Source of the DNA: Halomonas lysinitropha
GTDB lineage: Bacteria; Pseudomonadota; Gammaproteobacteria; Pseudomonadales; Halomonadaceae
DNA length: 64,000 bases
Direction: 5' to 3'
NCBI RefSeq assembly: GCF_902500215.1
Contig: NZ_CABVOU010000033.1
Location: 124,001-188,000 of the forward strand
Below are positions 28,628 to 38,635 of this stretch, piece by piece. The position numbers and the translations under genes were made by a program. The first letter of the stretch is position 1. The number at the start of each line of letters is the position of its first letter. The notes below the pieces were generated by a model, which worked only from the letters and a program-made list of their open reading frames with translations, had not been told where the DNA came from and ran no database searches.

Positions 28628-29383
28628 TCACAGTTTGATGCCGCGGTGCAGAGCGACGATGCCCCCGGTCAGGTTGGTGTACTCGACACGCTCCAGTCCG
28701 GCGTCTTCCATCATCGCCTTGAGGGCGTCCTGGTCGGGGTGCATGCGGATCGATTCGGCCAGATAGCGGTAGCTGTCGGCGTCGTTCGCCACCAGCTCGC
28801 CGATCTTCGGCAGCAGGCGGAAGGAGTATTCGTCATAGGCCCTGGAAAACAGCGGATTGGCCGGTTTGGAGAACTCCAGCACCAGCAGGCGACCGCCCGG
28901 CTTTAACGTTCGGGTCATGGAGCGCAGCGCGGCGTCCTTGTCGGTGACGTTGCGCAGGCCAAAGGCGATGGTGATGCAGTCGAAGCTGTTATCCGGGAAG
29001 GGCAGGCATTCGGCGTTGGCCTGCACATATTCGACGTTGCCGCCGATGCCGTGGTCGAGCAGTTTGTTGCGCCCGACGCGCAGCATGGATTCGTTGATGT
29101 CGGCCAGTATCACGCGCCCGCGGGGGCCCACCATGCGCGAGAACTTGGCCGTCAGGTCGCCGGTGCCGCCGGCGATATCGAGCACGCTATGGCCCGGACG
29201 TACACCGGAGCGCTCGATGGTCAGTCGTTTCCAGAGGCGATGGATACCCATCGACATCAGGTCATTCATGACGTCGTAGCGGGCTGCCACCGAATCGAAG
29301 ACGTGGGCCACGCGCGAGGCCTTCTCTTCGACCGCGACTTCCTGATAGCCGAAGTGGGTGGTGTGCTTGTCACTGGCGCTCAT
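28628..29383 (-). CDS. ubiE: Ubiquinone/menaquinone biosynthesis C-methyltransferase UbiE
   Basis: UbiE is the SAM-dependent C-methyltransferase of ubiquinone (and, where present, menaquinone) synthesis. From the Met at 29383 the protein is 251 residues, the same as E. coli, and opens '[20 protein letters not shown]'. Motifs include '[20 protein letters not shown]', the SAM-binding '[20 protein letters not shown]', '[20 protein letters not shown]' and the C-terminal '[17 protein letters not shown]'-like end. It has a GGGAG ribosome-binding site. The ubiJ start is 4 bp downstream of its stop. Confidence 0.96.
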   Translation of the reverse strand: MSASDKHTTHFGYQEVAVEEKASRVAHVFDSVAARYDVMNDLMSMGIHRLWKRLTIERSGVRPGHSVLDIAGGTGDLTAKFSRMVGPRGRVILADINESMLRVGRNKLLDHGIGGNVEYVQANAECLPFPDNSFDCITIAFGLRNVTDKDAALRSMTRTLKPGGRLLVLEFSKPANPLFSRAYDEYSFRLLPKIGELVANDADSYRYLAESIRMHPDQDALKAMMEDAGLERVEYTNLTGGIVALHRGIKL

Positions 29384-29481
29384 GCAGTGGGCTCCCGAAT
29401 CGCTGCGATGGGGGAGGCCTGGCGGCCTCGCAATGGCCGCCATTGTAGCCTCCCCCGATAGCGATTGTCTTGACGCCACCC

Positions 29482-29865
29482 CTACAGCTGCTTGATCTCG
29501 ATGCCCTGGGGCTCCCGGGAAGCGCCGGCCTCTTCCAGTCGGCGCAGATAATCGTCCCAGTTCACCTCGCGCTTCTGGATCAGGTCGTAGAGATAGTCCC
29601 AGCTGAACAGCCCGCTGTCATGGCCATCATCGAAGTGCAGCTTGAGCGCATAGCGCCCTGTCTGGGTGATGTCCTTCAGGCCGACATGCTTCTTGCCTAC
29701 CTGCAGGGTGGCGGTATCGGGGCCATGGCCGCGCACCTCGGCGGAGGGCGAAAAGACCCGTAGGTACTCCACCGGCAGCCGGTAGCTCTCGCCGTCCTCG
29801 TAGGTGAGCTCGAGCTCACGGTCCTTCTTGTGGTAATGCACCCTGGTGGGAATCGGGGCGGTCAT
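29482..29865 (-). CDS. DUF971 family protein (gamma-butyrobetaine hydroxylase-like N-terminal domain)
   Basis: From the Met at 29865 (AGGAG ribosome-binding site) the protein is 127 residues. It contains the DUF971 pattern: '[20 protein letters not shown]', '[11 protein letters not shown]', '[20 protein letters not shown]' and 'YLYDLI'. The domain is also found at the N-terminus of gamma-butyrobetaine hydroxylase, but here it stands alone. Such genes commonly follow hslU in gammaproteobacteria. A specific function is not established from sequence; the spacing of 10 bp after hslU suggests cotranscription. Confidence 0.8.
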   Translation of the reverse strand: MTAPIPTRVHYHKKDRELELTYEDGESYRLPVEYLRVFSPSAEVRGHGPDTATLQVGKKHVGLKDITQTGRYALKLHFDDGHDSGLFSWDYLYDLIQKREVNWDDYLRRLEEAGASREPQGIEIKQL

Positions 29866-29875
29866 GGGTTGGCTC

Positions 29876-31198
29876 CTAGAGAATATACCGCGACAGGTCC
29901 TCGTCCATCGCCAGCTCGCCGAGCTGGGAGTCGACATAGGCGGCATCGATCGACAGCGGGCTGCCGAAGTCGCCGCCCAGGTAGGAGGCCTCCTCGAGCA
30001 GGCGCTCCATCACGGTGTGCAGGCGGCGGGCGCCGATGTTTTCCGTGCCCTCGTTGACCTTCCAGGCAATCTCGGCGATGCGCGCGATGCCATCTTCCGT
30101 GAAGGCGACCTCGAGTCCCTCGGTGGCGAGCAGCGCCTGGTACTGCTTGGTCAGGGCGGCGGAGGGCTCGGTGAGGATGCGCTTGAAATCTTCCGGCGTC
30201 AGGGCGTTGAGCTCGACGCGGATCGGCAGGCGGCCCTGCAGCTCGGGGATCAGGTCCGACGGACGCGACAGGTGGAAGGCGCCGGAGGCGATGAACAGGA
30301 TGTGGTCACTGCGCACCATGCCGTACTTGGTGGAAACCGTGGAGCCCTCGATCAGCGGCAGCAGGTCGCGCTGTACACCCTCGCGGGAGACCTCGCCACC
30401 GCTGGACTGGCCGCTACCCTTGCAGACCTTGTCGATCTCGTCGAGAAAGACAATGCCGTTCTGCTCCACCGCTTCGATGGCACGGCTCTTGATGTCGTCC
30501 TCGTTGACCAGTTTGCTGGCCTCTTCGTCGCGCAGCAGGCCAAAGGCATCCTTCACCGCCACCCGGCGGGTCTCGGACTTCTGCTTGCCCATGCCAGCGA
30601 ACAGGTTCTGCAGCTGGCTGGTCATCTCCTCCATGCCCGGGGGAGACGTGATGTCGACGTTGGGGCCCTGCTGGGAGATCTCGATGTCGATCTCCTTGTC
30701 GTCGAGTTGCCCCTCGCGCAGCTTCTTGCGGAAGAGCTGGCGGGTCGAGCTGTCCTGGCGAGGCGCGTCCTCCTGGCCGCGGGGCGGCGGCAACAGAGCG
30801 TCGAGGATGCGCTCCTCGGCGGCGTCCTCGGCGCGATGGCCGACCTCTTCCTTGGCCTGTTCGCGTACCAGCTTGATGGCGGCCTCGGTCAGGTCGCGGA
30901 TGATCGATTCGACGTCGCGGCCCACATAGCCCACTTCGGTGAACTTGGTGGCCTCGACCTTGATGAAGGGGGCCCCGGCCAGCTTGGCCAGGCGGCGGGC
31001 GATCTCGGTCTTGCCCACGCCGGTAGGGCCGATCATCAGGATATTCTTGGGCGTCACCTCATGACGCAGCTCGCCGTCGAGCTGCATGCGCCGCCAGCGG
31101 TTGCGCAGGGCTATGGCCACGGCGCGCTTGGCGTCCTGCTGACCGACGATATACTGGTCCAGGGCGTGGACGATCTCGCGGGGGGTCATCCGAGTCAT
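29876..31198 (-). CDS. hslU: ATP-dependent protease ATPase subunit HslU (ClpY)
   Basis: HslU is the AAA+ unfoldase that feeds proteins to HslV. The 440-residue length is typical (E. coli 443). Features are '[20 protein letters not shown]', Walker A '[15 protein letters not shown]', the pore motif 'GYVGRD', an inserted I-domain with a charged region, Walker B '[10 protein letters not shown]', and the conserved C-terminus 'EDLSRYIL' that docks into HslV. It begins 2 bp after hslV, so the two are translated from one message. Confidence 0.97.
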   Translation of the reverse strand: MTRMTPREIVHALDQYIVGQQDAKRAVAIALRNRWRRMQLDGELRHEVTPKNILMIGPTGVGKTEIARRLAKLAGAPFIKVEATKFTEVGYVGRDVESIIRDLTEAAIKLVREQAKEEVGHRAEDAAEERILDALLPPPRGQEDAPRQDSSTRQLFRKKLREGQLDDKEIDIEISQQGPNVDITSPPGMEEMTSQLQNLFAGMGKQKSETRRVAVKDAFGLLRDEEASKLVNEDDIKSRAIEAVEQNGIVFLDEIDKVCKGSGQSSGGEVSREGVQRDLLPLIEGSTVSTKYGMVRSDHILFIASGAFHLSRPSDLIPELQGRLPIRVELNALTPEDFKRILTEPSAALTKQYQALLATEGLEVAFTEDGIARIAEIAWKVNEGTENIGARRLHTVMERLLEEASYLGGDFGSPLSIDAAYVDSQLGELAMDEDLSRYIL

Positions 31199-31200
31199 GA

Positions 31201-31719
31201 TCAGAGCTCTTCCAGGGTGACGTTATGATTGGTGAACACGCAGATATCGCCGGCGATGGTCAGGGACTTCTCGGTGATCTCGCGGGCCCCGAGTTCGGTG
31301 TTCTCGAGCAGGGCACGGGCGGCGGCGAGGGCATAGTTGCCACCGGAGCCGATGGCGATGATGCCGCCTTCGGGCTCCACCACGTCACCGTTGCCGGTAA
31401 TGATCAACGAGGCATCCTTGTTGGCCACGGCGAGCAGCGCCTCGAGACGGCGCAAGGCGCGATCGGTGCGCCAGTCCTTGGCCAGCTCCACGGCGGCCTT
31501 GACCAGGTTGCCCTGATACTTCTCCAACTGCGCCTCGAAGCGTTCGAAAAGGGTGAAGGCATCGGCGGTTCCGCCAGCGAAGCCGGCAAGCACCTCGCCG
31601 CGATAGAGGCGGCGTACCTTGCTGGCATTGCCCTTCATCACGGTGTTGCCCAGCGAGACCTGGCCGTCACCGGCCAGCGCCACCTGGTCACCGCGGCGCA
31701 CGGAAACGATCGTGGTCAT
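31201..31719 (-). CDS. hslV: ATP-dependent protease peptidase subunit HslV (ClpQ)
   Basis: HslV is the proteasome-like threonine peptidase. The 172-residue product starts '[20 protein letters not shown]'; removal of Met exposes the catalytic Thr. '[20 protein letters not shown]' and '[17 protein letters not shown]' are diagnostic. The ribosome-binding site is AAGGAG. Upstream, a sigma-32-like promoter and a 5'-leader hairpin fit its usual heat-shock regulation. Confidence 0.97.
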   Translation of the reverse strand: MTTIVSVRRGDQVALAGDGQVSLGNTVMKGNASKVRRLYRGEVLAGFAGGTADAFTLFERFEAQLEKYQGNLVKAAVELAKDWRTDRALRRLEALLAVANKDASLIITGNGDVVEPEGGIIAIGSGGNYALAAARALLENTELGAREITEKSLTIAGDICVFTNHNVTLEEL

Positions 31720-31762
31720 GGAGGGGACTCCTTGGGGGAGCGGAGGGCTCCCGATGACTGGC

Positions 31763-31788
31763 GGCGCTGCGGGCGTGCCCGCGGCGCC
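31763..31788 (-). promoter_or_regulatory. Hairpin in the hslVU 5' leader (possible mRNA stabiliser)
   Basis: On the minus-strand RNA, GGCGC and GCGGGC pair with GCCCGC and GCGCC around a tight loop with one A/C mismatch, 44 bases before the hslV start. No U-run follows, which argues against it being a terminator for the upstream SPOR gene. E. coli hslVU mRNA is reported to be stabilised by a leader stem-loop, so a similar role is likely here. Confidence 0.5.
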
Positions 31789-31806
31789 TTGGATTAACTC
31801 AGACGT

Positions 31807-31836
31807 GAATTGCGGGCGGGGGACGAGGAATTCAAC
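31807..31836 (-). promoter_or_regulatory. Candidate heat-shock (sigma-32-like) promoter for hslVU
   Basis: On the minus strand GTTGAA (31836-31831) is followed after 14 bp by CCCGCAAT (31816-31809). This resembles the sigma-32 consensus (CTTGAA, 13-17 bp, CCCCATNT), though the -10 box is imperfect. The position, about 85 bases before hslV, is suitable. Confidence 0.38.
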
Positions 31837-31868
31837 CTTGGTCGTGTTTTCTCGAGCTATCGAGTGGG

Positions 31869-32597
31869 TCAGTTCTGCAGCTGGATCAGCAGCGGCTCGA
31901 TGCCCTGGGTGACCATCAGGTCCTGTGCGCGGGTAAGCTCGCGGCGGTCGCTGTAGGGACCGACCTGGACCCTGTGCCAGGTGTCGCCGCCACCGGCCTT
32001 GACCTCGCTGATCTTGGCGAGCAGGCCGAAGTCACGGAGTCGGCCGGCAAGTTTGCTGGCATCGCCCGCTTCGCGAAACGAGGCGGCCTGCAGCACGAAG
32101 CGCTCATCGGTCGGGGGCTGGTTGGTCGCCTGCGTCTCCTGGCGGTCATCCTGCGCCGTAGTGACGGCGTCCAGGTTGGCGGCGATCACCTGGGCGATGG
32201 GGTCGTCGCTGGTCGCTGTATCGGCCCTCGCGGGACGCTCAGGCGGAGTGGCCGTGGAGGCCGGCACCTTGCCCCCGGGGGCGATCACCTCGGATTCCGG
32301 CAGCAGGGTGTAGAACTCGAAGGTCGGCATCGCCGGCTCCTCGGGAGTCGCCGGCTCGTTTTCTCCGGATTGCTGCTGCTCCCCGGGCTTGGGCAACACC
32401 GTGGCCAGTGGCGAGTCGCTACCCTCCTGCCAGGGGGCAATGCCCTGCTGGTGCTGGGACAGCAGAAAGCCTGCCACCAGGCCGACCAGACCCCACAGCC
32501 AGCCCGGTATGCTGCGGCGCGGCGGTGGGGCGGTGCGACGCCGCGGGCTGCTGGTGGCCCCCCGCTTGCGGGGGGCCGGTTTGCGGCTGTTGGCCAT
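31869..32597 (-). CDS. SPOR-domain cell-division-type protein (FtsN-like)
   Basis: The 242-residue protein has a short basic cytoplasmic tail ('[13 protein letters not shown]'), one transmembrane helix (about residues 31-47), a long low-complexity periplasmic linker and a C-terminal SPOR domain (about residues 165-240: '[20 protein letters not shown]', '[14 protein letters not shown]'). SPOR domains bind denuded septal peptidoglycan, and this architecture and position beside argS, upstream of hslVU, are those of FtsN-like proteins in pseudomonads. The short essential FtsN core segment cannot be confirmed by eye. It starts 3 bp after argS. Confidence 0.78.
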   Translation of the reverse strand: MANSRKPAPRKRGATSSPRRRTAPPPRRSIPGWLWGLVGLVAGFLLSQHQQGIAPWQEGSDSPLATVLPKPGEQQQSGENEPATPEEPAMPTFEFYTLLPESEVIAPGGKVPASTATPPERPARADTATSDDPIAQVIAANLDAVTTAQDDRQETQATNQPPTDERFVLQAASFREAGDASKLAGRLRDFGLLAKISEVKAGGGDTWHRVQVGPYSDRRELTRAQDLMVTQGIEPLLIQLQN

Positions 32598-32600
32598 GGC

Positions 32601-34286
32601 TTACATCTCCTCGGGCGCGCCGACACCCATCAGCTCGAGACCGTTGCGCAGCACCTGGCGAGTCGCCAGCCCCAGTGCCAGCCGGGCGTTGCGCAGGGCG
32701 TCATCGTCGACCATCACCTTCACTGCGTTGTAGCAGGTGTGGAAGTCGGCGGCGAGGTCGAGCAGGTATTGGGCGATCTGCTGGGGTTCGTGGGCGGCGG
32801 CGGCGTGCTGGACCACCTCGGGGTAGCGCGCCAGGCGGTTGAGCAGCGCCTTCTCCTGGTCGCTGTCCAGCAGGGCGAGCTTCTCCATGGCCAGGCCATG
32901 GTCGAAGGACCTGTCCTCGGCGTCGGCCTTGCGCAGCATGCTGCAGACCCGGGCGTGGGCGTACTGCACGTAGTAGACCGGGTTGTCGTTGGACTGGGAG
33001 CGGGCCAGGTCGATGTCGAAGGTGAGCTGGGAGTCCGCTCGGCGCGCGGCCAGGAAGAAGCGGGTGGCGTCGCGGCCCACCTCGTCGATCAGGTCGCGCA
33101 CCGTGACGTAGCTGCCGGCGCGCTTGGAGAGCTTCACCTCGACTCCGGAGCGGGTGACCATCACCATCTGGTGCAGTACGTAGTCGGGCCAGCCCGGGGG
33201 GATGCCGGCCTCGAGAGCCTGCAGCCCCGCGCGCACTCGGGTGACGGTGGAGTGGTGGTCGGCGCCCTGCTCGTTGATCACCGTCTCGAACCCGCGCTGC
33301 CACTTGTCCAGGTGGTAGGCGACATCGGGCAGGAAGTAAGTGTATTGCCCGTCGGACTTGCGCATCACCCGGTCCTTGTCGTCGCCGAAGTCGGTGGTAC
33401 GCAGCCATAGGGCGCCGTCCTGTTCGAAGGTATGACCCTTCTCGATCAGCCGCGCGGCGGTGGCTTCAACCTTGCCTTGCTCGTAGAGCGAGGACTCCAG
33501 GAAGTAGACGTCGAACGTCACGCCGAAGGCCTTGAGGTCGAGGTCCTGCTCACGCCGCAGGTAGGCCACGGCGAAGTCGCGAATGGCGTCGAGGTCATCC
33601 GGGTCGCTCGCCGCCGTGACGTGGCGGTCATCGGCATGCACCGTCTCCCCGGCCAGATAGGCGTTGGCCACGTCGATGATGTAGCCGCCGCGGTAGCCGT
33701 CCTCCGGCCAGCCTGTGTCGCCGGGGTCGATGCCCTGGGCCCGGGCTTGCACCGAGCGCGCCAGGTTGCTGATCTGGGCCCCGGCATCGTTGTAGTAGAA
33801 CTCGCGGGTCACCTCATGGCCGGTGGCCTCGAGCAGACGGCAGATGCAGTCACCGATGGCCGCCCCTCGACCGTGGCCGACGTGCAGCGGCCCGGTGGGG
33901 TTGGCGGAGACGAACTCCACCTGCACCCGGCGGCCCTGACCGGTGAGGTTGCGGCCATAGGCATCGCCGACCTCGAGCACCAGGCGCACGACCTGGGCGG
34001 CGGCGTCGGTGGCGGCAAAGAAGTTGACGAAGCCGGGGCCGGCGATCTCTACCTTCTGTACGGCGTCGCTTGCCGGCAGAGCCGCGACCAGTGCCTCGGC
34101 CAGCTCGCGTGGCTTGCGGCCGGCCGGCTTGGCGAGCATCAGCGCCAGGTTGGTGGCATAGTCGCCGTGGGCCTTGTCGCGGGTCGGATCGACCTTGATG
34201 GCCGGCGCGATATCGGCGGGCAGCACGCCTTGCTGCCGGAGGTTGTCCAGGGCGCCCTCGAGCAGCGCGATGATGGTCTCTTTCAT
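32601..34286 (-). CDS. argS: Arginyl-tRNA synthetase
   Basis: ArgS charges tRNA-Arg. From the Met at 34286 ('[20 protein letters not shown]') the protein is 561 residues; the longer in-frame extension would begin inside the promoter region. The class I HIGH motif appears as '[12 protein letters not shown]', preceded by '[13 protein letters not shown]', and the KMSKS-like loop as '[13 protein letters not shown]'. The C-terminal DALR anticodon-binding domain ends '[19 protein letters not shown]'. It lies between priA and a SPOR gene, the usual pseudomonad order. Confidence 0.96.
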   Translation of the reverse strand: MKETIIALLEGALDNLRQQGVLPADIAPAIKVDPTRDKAHGDYATNLALMLAKPAGRKPRELAEALVAALPASDAVQKVEIAGPGFVNFFAATDAAAQVVRLVLEVGDAYGRNLTGQGRRVQVEFVSANPTGPLHVGHGRGAAIGDCICRLLEATGHEVTREFYYNDAGAQISNLARSVQARAQGIDPGDTGWPEDGYRGGYIIDVANAYLAGETVHADDRHVTAASDPDDLDAIRDFAVAYLRREQDLDLKAFGVTFDVYFLESSLYEQGKVEATAARLIEKGHTFEQDGALWLRTTDFGDDKDRVMRKSDGQYTYFLPDVAYHLDKWQRGFETVINEQGADHHSTVTRVRAGLQALEAGIPPGWPDYVLHQMVMVTRSGVEVKLSKRAGSYVTVRDLIDEVGRDATRFFLAARRADSQLTFDIDLARSQSNDNPVYYVQYAHARVCSMLRKADAEDRSFDHGLAMEKLALLDSDQEKALLNRLARYPEVVQHAAAAHEPQQIAQYLLDLAADFHTCYNAVKVMVDDDALRNARLALGLATRQVLRNGLELMGVGAPEEM

Positions 34287-34350
34287 GGATGTGTCCGGTG
34301 TCCTGTGGCCTGGGCGGTGTGAGACGACCGCCGGGCGAGTCTGGGGCGCC

Positions 34351-34379
34351 ATTATCGGCAATCGGCGCCGGGCTTTAAA
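34351..34379 (-). promoter_or_regulatory. Candidate sigma-70 promoter for argS
   Basis: On the minus strand TTTAAA (34379-34374) and GATAAT (34356-34351) are separated by 17 bp, about 60 bases before the argS start and 10 bp after the priA stop. By-eye match. Confidence 0.42.
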
Positions 34380-34388
34380 GGTGTGGGT

Positions 34389-36632
34389 TCAGGCCAGGGT
34401 CTGCGGGTCGATGTCCAGTGACCAGCGCACCCGTCGCGCTTCGGGGCGTCCCTCGAGCCAGGCGACCAGCCAGGCCCCGGCCTCGTGCAGTTGGCTGCGA
34501 CGGTCGGCAGCCAGCATCAGCTGCAGGTGATAGCGGTTCTGGCGCCGTTCCATGGGGGCCGGCACCGGCCCCAGGCAGTCGACATCGAGGCCGCGCTCGC
34601 CGATTCGCTGGCGCAGGGCCTCGGCGGCCAGGCCGCCCAGGGCGACCACGGCCATTTCGCTTGGCGCCTCGAGACGCAGTAGCGCCATGAAGCGGAAAGG
34701 CGGTAGCCGAGCGGCCTGTCGCTCCTCAAGCAGCTGGCAGGCGAGGGCATCGTAGCCGCTCTCGGCCAGCAGGCGCAGGTGCGGGTCGTCGGTGTGCAGG
34801 GTTTGCACCAGTACCCGGCCGGGGTGGGCAGCGCGGCCGGCGCGGCCTGCCACCTGCTCGAGCAGCTGGGCGCTGTGCTCCAGGGCCCGGAAGTCGCTGG
34901 CATAGAGCCCGGCGTCGGCATTGACCACCACCACCAGGGTGACATGGGGCAAGTGGTGACCCTTGGCCAGCATCTGGGTGCCGACCAGCAGGCAGGGTTG
35001 GCCGCGGCGCACCTCGGCCAGTATCTGCTCGAGGGCATCGCGACGCCGGGTGCTGTCGCGATCGATGCGGTGAACAGCTACCTCGGGGAACAGGGAGGCC
35101 AGGGTTTCCTCGGTGCGCTCGGTGCCGCTTCCCAGGGGGCGCAGGTCGACGCTGCCACACTCGGGACAGGCATCGGGGAGGGCGTGGCGCCGGTCGCAGT
35201 GGTGGCAGGCCAGCAGCGGCGGTTGCCGGTGCAAGGTCAGGCGTGCATCGCAGTGGTCGCACTCGGCCATCCAGCCGCAGGCGTGGCAGGCCAGGGTGGG
35301 AGCGAAGCCGCGGCGATTGATGAAGACCAGCACCTGGTGGCCGGCGGCCAGGGTCTCGCTCACTGTCTCGATCACCGGCGGGGTCAGTCCACCCTGGCGG
35401 CGGCGGCCGCGCAGATCGACGAGCTCGAGGTGCGCCGGGGCATGGCGACTGGCGCGGCGGGTCAAGCGCAGATGGCGGTAGTCGCCCTGCAAGGCCCGCT
35501 GCAGGGACTCCAGCGACGGCGTGGCGCTGCCCAGCAGCAACGGAATGCGGTGGTGGTGAGCGCGGGCCACGGCCAGGTCGCGGGCATGATAGCGCAGCCC
35601 ATCCTGCTGCTTGTAGGAGCCGTCATGTTCCTCGTCGACGATGATCACCCCCGGGCGGGCCAGGGGGGTGAAGATGGCCGAGCGGGTGCCCAGCACGATG
35701 GGCGCCCGGCCGCTGGCGGCGGCCTCCCAGGCATCGAGGCGCTCGTGGTCGGTGAGTCCCGAATGCAGCGCCACCACCGGTGCCCGAAAGCGGCGACGGA
35801 AGCGGGCGAGGGTCTGGGGCGTCAGGCCGATCTCGGGGACCAGCACCAGGGCCTGGCGATGGCGGGCGATGACCGCTTCGATGAGCTGCAGGTAGACCTC
35901 GGTCTTGCCGCTGCCGGTGACGCCATGCAGCAGGCAGGGGTGGAAGCCATCGAGTCGCTCGTGGATGGCGGCCAGTGCCACGGCCTGCTCGCGGTTGAGG
36001 GGCAGGGCGGGTTCGGCCAGCCCCGCGTCGCCTTCGACTGCCGACGAGGCCATTAGCGGTTCCTCGTGACGGACCACCAGGCCCTTGTCGGCCAGGGCGC
36101 GCAGCTGGTCGCGGCTGAACGACTGGGCGAGGATCGCCTGGCTGACCAGCCCGTGGGGGTGCTGGCGCAGCATGGTCAGCAGCGCTGCCTGGCGGGGTGC
36201 CCGGGCCAGTCCCGGCGGGGCATCCTGGCGGCCGGCCGCGGTCACGCTCCAGCGCTCGCGAGTGCGGGCCTCGAGCGCCCGGCCCTGGCGCAACAGCCCG
36301 GGCATCGACTGGTGCAGGGTGTCGCCGAGGGCATGCTGGTAGTAGCGGGCGGCGAAGCGGCACAGCCACAACCAATCGACCGGCAGCGGGGCCCCGTCCA
36401 GGCAACCCGATACCGGCTTGAGGCTCGACAGCGGCAGCTCACTTGCGTCGCGGCACTCCACCACCACACCGACCACCTCCCGGCGACCGAAGGGTACCCG
36501 TACCCGCAGGCCGGGCAGCCAGCCGCCCGGGGGCACCTCGCGGCAGGGGCGGTAGTCGAACAGGCGGCGCAGCGGCGAGGGCACGGCGACGCCCAGTACG
36601 CGTGGCACGGTCGGGCAGGGCGAATCGGACAA
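34389..36632 (-). CDS. priA: Primosomal replication restart helicase PriA
   Basis: PriA restarts stalled forks by loading the primosome. The most likely start is a TTG at 36632, which has a GGAGG ribosome-binding site and gives a 747-residue protein starting just before the conserved 'VLGVAVPSPLRRLFDYRP'; an ATG 30 codons upstream would cross the rpmE promoter. Motifs are Walker A 'GVTGSGKTEVYL', DEAH-type 'IIVDEEHDGSYKQ', and eight zinc-ligand Cys in 'CHACGWMAECDHCDARL' and 'CHHCDRRHALPDACPECG'. It diverges from rpmE, with which it shares a short regulatory region. Confidence 0.93.
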   Translation of the reverse strand: MSDSPCPTVPRVLGVAVPSPLRRLFDYRPCREVPPGGWLPGLRVRVPFGRREVVGVVVECRDASELPLSSLKPVSGCLDGAPLPVDWLWLCRFAARYYQHALGDTLHQSMPGLLRQGRALEARTRERWSVTAAGRQDAPPGLARAPRQAALLTMLRQHPHGLVSQAILAQSFSRDQLRALADKGLVVRHEEPLMASSAVEGDAGLAEPALPLNREQAVALAAIHERLDGFHPCLLHGVTGSGKTEVYLQLIEAVIARHRQALVLVPEIGLTPQTLARFRRRFRAPVVALHSGLTDHERLDAWEAAASGRAPIVLGTRSAIFTPLARPGVIIVDEEHDGSYKQQDGLRYHARDLAVARAHHHRIPLLLGSATPSLESLQRALQGDYRHLRLTRRASRHAPAHLELVDLRGRRRQGGLTPPVIETVSETLAAGHQVLVFINRRGFAPTLACHACGWMAECDHCDARLTLHRQPPLLACHHCDRRHALPDACPECGSVDLRPLGSGTERTEETLASLFPEVAVHRIDRDSTRRRDALEQILAEVRRGQPCLLVGTQMLAKGHHLPHVTLVVVVNADAGLYASDFRALEHSAQLLEQVAGRAGRAAHPGRVLVQTLHTDDPHLRLLAESGYDALACQLLEERQAARLPPFRFMALLRLEAPSEMAVVALGGLAAEALRQRIGERGLDVDCLGPVPAPMERRQNRYHLQLMLAADRRSQLHEAGAWLVAWLEGRPEARRVRWSLDIDPQTLA

Positions 36633-36661
36633 TTGGCCTCCGGCGTCGGCTCTGCTAGAAT
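36633..36661 (+). promoter_or_regulatory. Candidate sigma-70 promoter for rpmE
   Basis: TTGGCC (36633-36638) and TAGAAT (36656-36661) have ideal 17-bp spacing. The -35 abuts the proposed TTG start of the divergent priA gene. The rpmE leader would be about 120 nt, long enough for ribosomal-protein-type control. Confidence 0.5.
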
Positions 36662-36791
36662 GCTCCGCCGTTGCGGACACCCCGAGTGAGTGGGTGAGTG
36701 CGTTGCGGCAACCGGTTCGCATCTACAGACAACCCGTATGCGGTGCCTGGCAGCAGATCAGGTGGCGGCATACAGCTTCACGAGGCTCAAG

Positions 36792-37004
36792 ATGAAACAA
36801 GGTATCCACCCGGATTACAAGACGGTCAATGCGACCTGTTCCTGCGGCGCCTCCTTCGAGGTTGGCACCACCGCCGGTCACGACTTCTCTCTGGACGTCT
36901 GCTCTCAGTGCCACCCCTTCTACACCGGCAAGCAGAAGCAGGCGACCACCGGTGGTCGCGTTGAGCGCTTCAACAAGCGCTTCGGTGCTGCCATCAAGCG
37001 CTGA
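36792..37004 (+). CDS. rpmE: 50S ribosomal protein L31, zinc-binding form
   Basis: The 70-residue protein '[20 protein letters not shown]' is L31 of the zinc-binding (C+) type, with ligands Cys16, Cys18, Cys37 and Cys40. It binds the 50S central protuberance and bridges to the 30S head. The frame is open 34 codons upstream but the ATG at 36792 has the GAGG ribosome-binding site and matches known L31 starts. A textbook terminator follows. Zinc-free paralogues, where present, are regulated by Zur; none is seen here. Confidence 0.97.
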   Translation: MKQGIHPDYKTVNATCSCGASFEVGTTAGHDFSLDVCSQCHPFYTGKQKQATTGGRVERFNKRFGAAIKR

Positions 37005-37029
37005 GCCGCCCGGCAGACCGTACCATCGA

Positions 37030-37059
37030 GAAACCCGCCCATCGTGGCGGGTTTCTTTT
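37030..37059 (+). terminator. Intrinsic terminator of rpmE
   Basis: A perfect 10-bp stem (GAAACCCGCC, loop CATCGT, GGCGGGTTTC) followed by TTTT, 25 bp after the rpmE stop. Confidence 0.9.
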
Positions 37060-37257
37060 GCCTGGCTGCCAACGGCCCTGCTGGTCACCCGGACAGACAA
37101 AGCGTTATGGCGAGCGGTGTTGGTCATAAATGGCGGTAAATATCCGGCAACGTCTTTAAATGAGCGTGCAACAGGAGAGATGTCTGGCGAGTTGAGCGCA
37201 GAAGGCTTTTTGTATACGCTATCCGTCCTCCCATTGTGTTACCGGACCCTTATCAGC

Positions 37258-38529
37258 ATGACGGACGCGAAGAAGCAGGCGGCGCTGGATTACCACGCGA
37301 AACCCATTCCCGGAAAGCTGTCGGTGGAAGTCACCAAGCCCACCGCCACCGCTCGGGACCTTTCCCTGGCCTACAGCCCGGGTGTGGCGGAGCCGGTTCG
37401 CGAGATTGCCAGCGATCCGGAGAACGCTTATCTCTATACCGGCAAGGGTAATCTGGTAGCCGTCATCTCCGACGGCAGCGCCATTCTGGGGCTCGGTAAT
37501 CTGGGGCCGTTGGCCAGCAAGCCAGTGATGGAAGGTAAGGGCGTGCTTTTCAAGCGCTTCGCCGGCATCAATGCGGTGGATGTCGAAGTCAATGCCGAGA
37601 GCCCGCAGGCCTTTATCGACACCGTGGCGCGCATTGCCGACACCTGGGGCGGCATCAACCTCGAGGACATCAAGGCGCCGGAGTGCTTCGAGATCGAGCA
37701 GGCGCTGATCGAGCAGTGCAGCATCCCGGTGTTTCATGATGATCAGCACGGCACTGCCATCGTCACTGCCGCGGGCATGCTCAATGCCCTGGATATCGCC
37801 GGGAAGTCGCTGGACGGTGCGCGTATCGTCTGCCTGGGGGCCGGCGCCGCCGCCATCGCCTGCATGAAGCTGCTGGTTTCCTGCGGTGCGCATCCCGAGA
37901 ACATCGTGATGCTCGACCGCAAGGGCGTGATCCACAGCGGTCGCGAGGATCTGAACCAGTACAAGGCGATGTTCGCCGTGGAGACCGACAAGCGGACCCT
38001 CACCGACGCCATCGAGGGCGCCGACGTCTTCGTCGGTCTCTCCGGGCCGGGACTGATGAGCGCCGATCACATCCGCAGCATGGCCTCCAATCCTGTGGTC
38101 TTCGCCTGCACCAACCCCGACCCGGAGATCCATCCCGACGTGGCCCGGGAGGCGCGCCCGGACGTGATCATGGCGACGGGGCGCTCGGACTATCCCAATC
38201 AGGTCAACAATGTGCTGGGCTTTCCCTTCATCTTTCGCGGGGCACTCGACGTGCGTGCCACCCGTATCAACGAGGAGATGAAGGTTGCCGCCGTCCACGC
38301 CCTGAAGGATCTCGCCCGGGAGCCGGTGCCGAAGGAGGTGCTCGAGGCTTACGAGATCGACGAGATGCACTTCGGACCGGAATACATCATTCCCACTCCC
38401 GTGGACATTCGCCTGCTTGACCGGATCTCCTCGGCGGTAGCCCAGGCGGCGGTGGACTCCGGGGTCGCGCGCAAGCCCTATCCCGCCCACTACCCTCTCA
38501 AGACCGTGGGAGACGTCTACGGCCCTTGA
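37258..38529 (+). CDS. maeB: Malic enzyme, short form without phosphotransacetylase-like domain
   Basis: Malic enzyme decarboxylates malate to pyruvate with reduction of NAD(P). From '[20 protein letters not shown]' the protein is 423 residues, matching the short form of Pseudomonas, whereas E. coli MaeB (759 residues) has an added C-terminal phosphotransacetylase-like domain. Key segments are '[17 protein letters not shown]', '[20 protein letters not shown]', '[15 protein letters not shown]' and the cofactor site '[17 protein letters not shown]'. The start lacks a Shine-Dalgarno; an in-frame ATG at 37180 exists but its purine-rich site is too close. Cofactor preference is not determined. Confidence 0.9.
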   Translation: MTDAKKQAALDYHAKPIPGKLSVEVTKPTATARDLSLAYSPGVAEPVREIASDPENAYLYTGKGNLVAVISDGSAILGLGNLGPLASKPVMEGKGVLFKRFAGINAVDVEVNAESPQAFIDTVARIADTWGGINLEDIKAPECFEIEQALIEQCSIPVFHDDQHGTAIVTAAGMLNALDIAGKSLDGARIVCLGAGAAAIACMKLLVSCGAHPENIVMLDRKGVIHSGREDLNQYKAMFAVETDKRTLTDAIEGADVFVGLSGPGLMSADHIRSMASNPVVFACTNPDPEIHPDVAREARPDVIMATGRSDYPNQVNNVLGFPFIFRGALDVRATRINEEMKVAAVHALKDLAREPVPKEVLEAYEIDEMHFGPEYIIPTPVDIRLLDRISSAVAQAAVDSGVARKPYPAHYPLKTVGDVYGP

Positions 38530-38556
38530 GTTTCAGCGCCCTGCGGTCTCTGCGCA

Positions 38557-38590
38557 ACGACGCCGCCCGCCCTTGGGCCGGCGGCGTCGT
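38557..38590. terminator. Bidirectional terminator-like hairpin between maeB and mrcA
   Basis: A perfect 11-bp stem (ACGACGCCGCC 38557-38567 with GGCGGCGTCGT 38580-38590) lies between the convergent maeB and mrcA genes. T-runs are lacking on either side, so termination efficiency is uncertain. Confidence 0.6.
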
Positions 38591-38635
38591 CTCTCGAGGT
38601 GTCAAAGGCGATATTCTGGCGGAGTGAACATTGGC

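Noticed and set aside
36829..37257. N-terminal extension of maeB through rpmE and its terminator
   Set aside because: It passes through the rpmE gene and its terminator; the family N-terminus begins at 37258.
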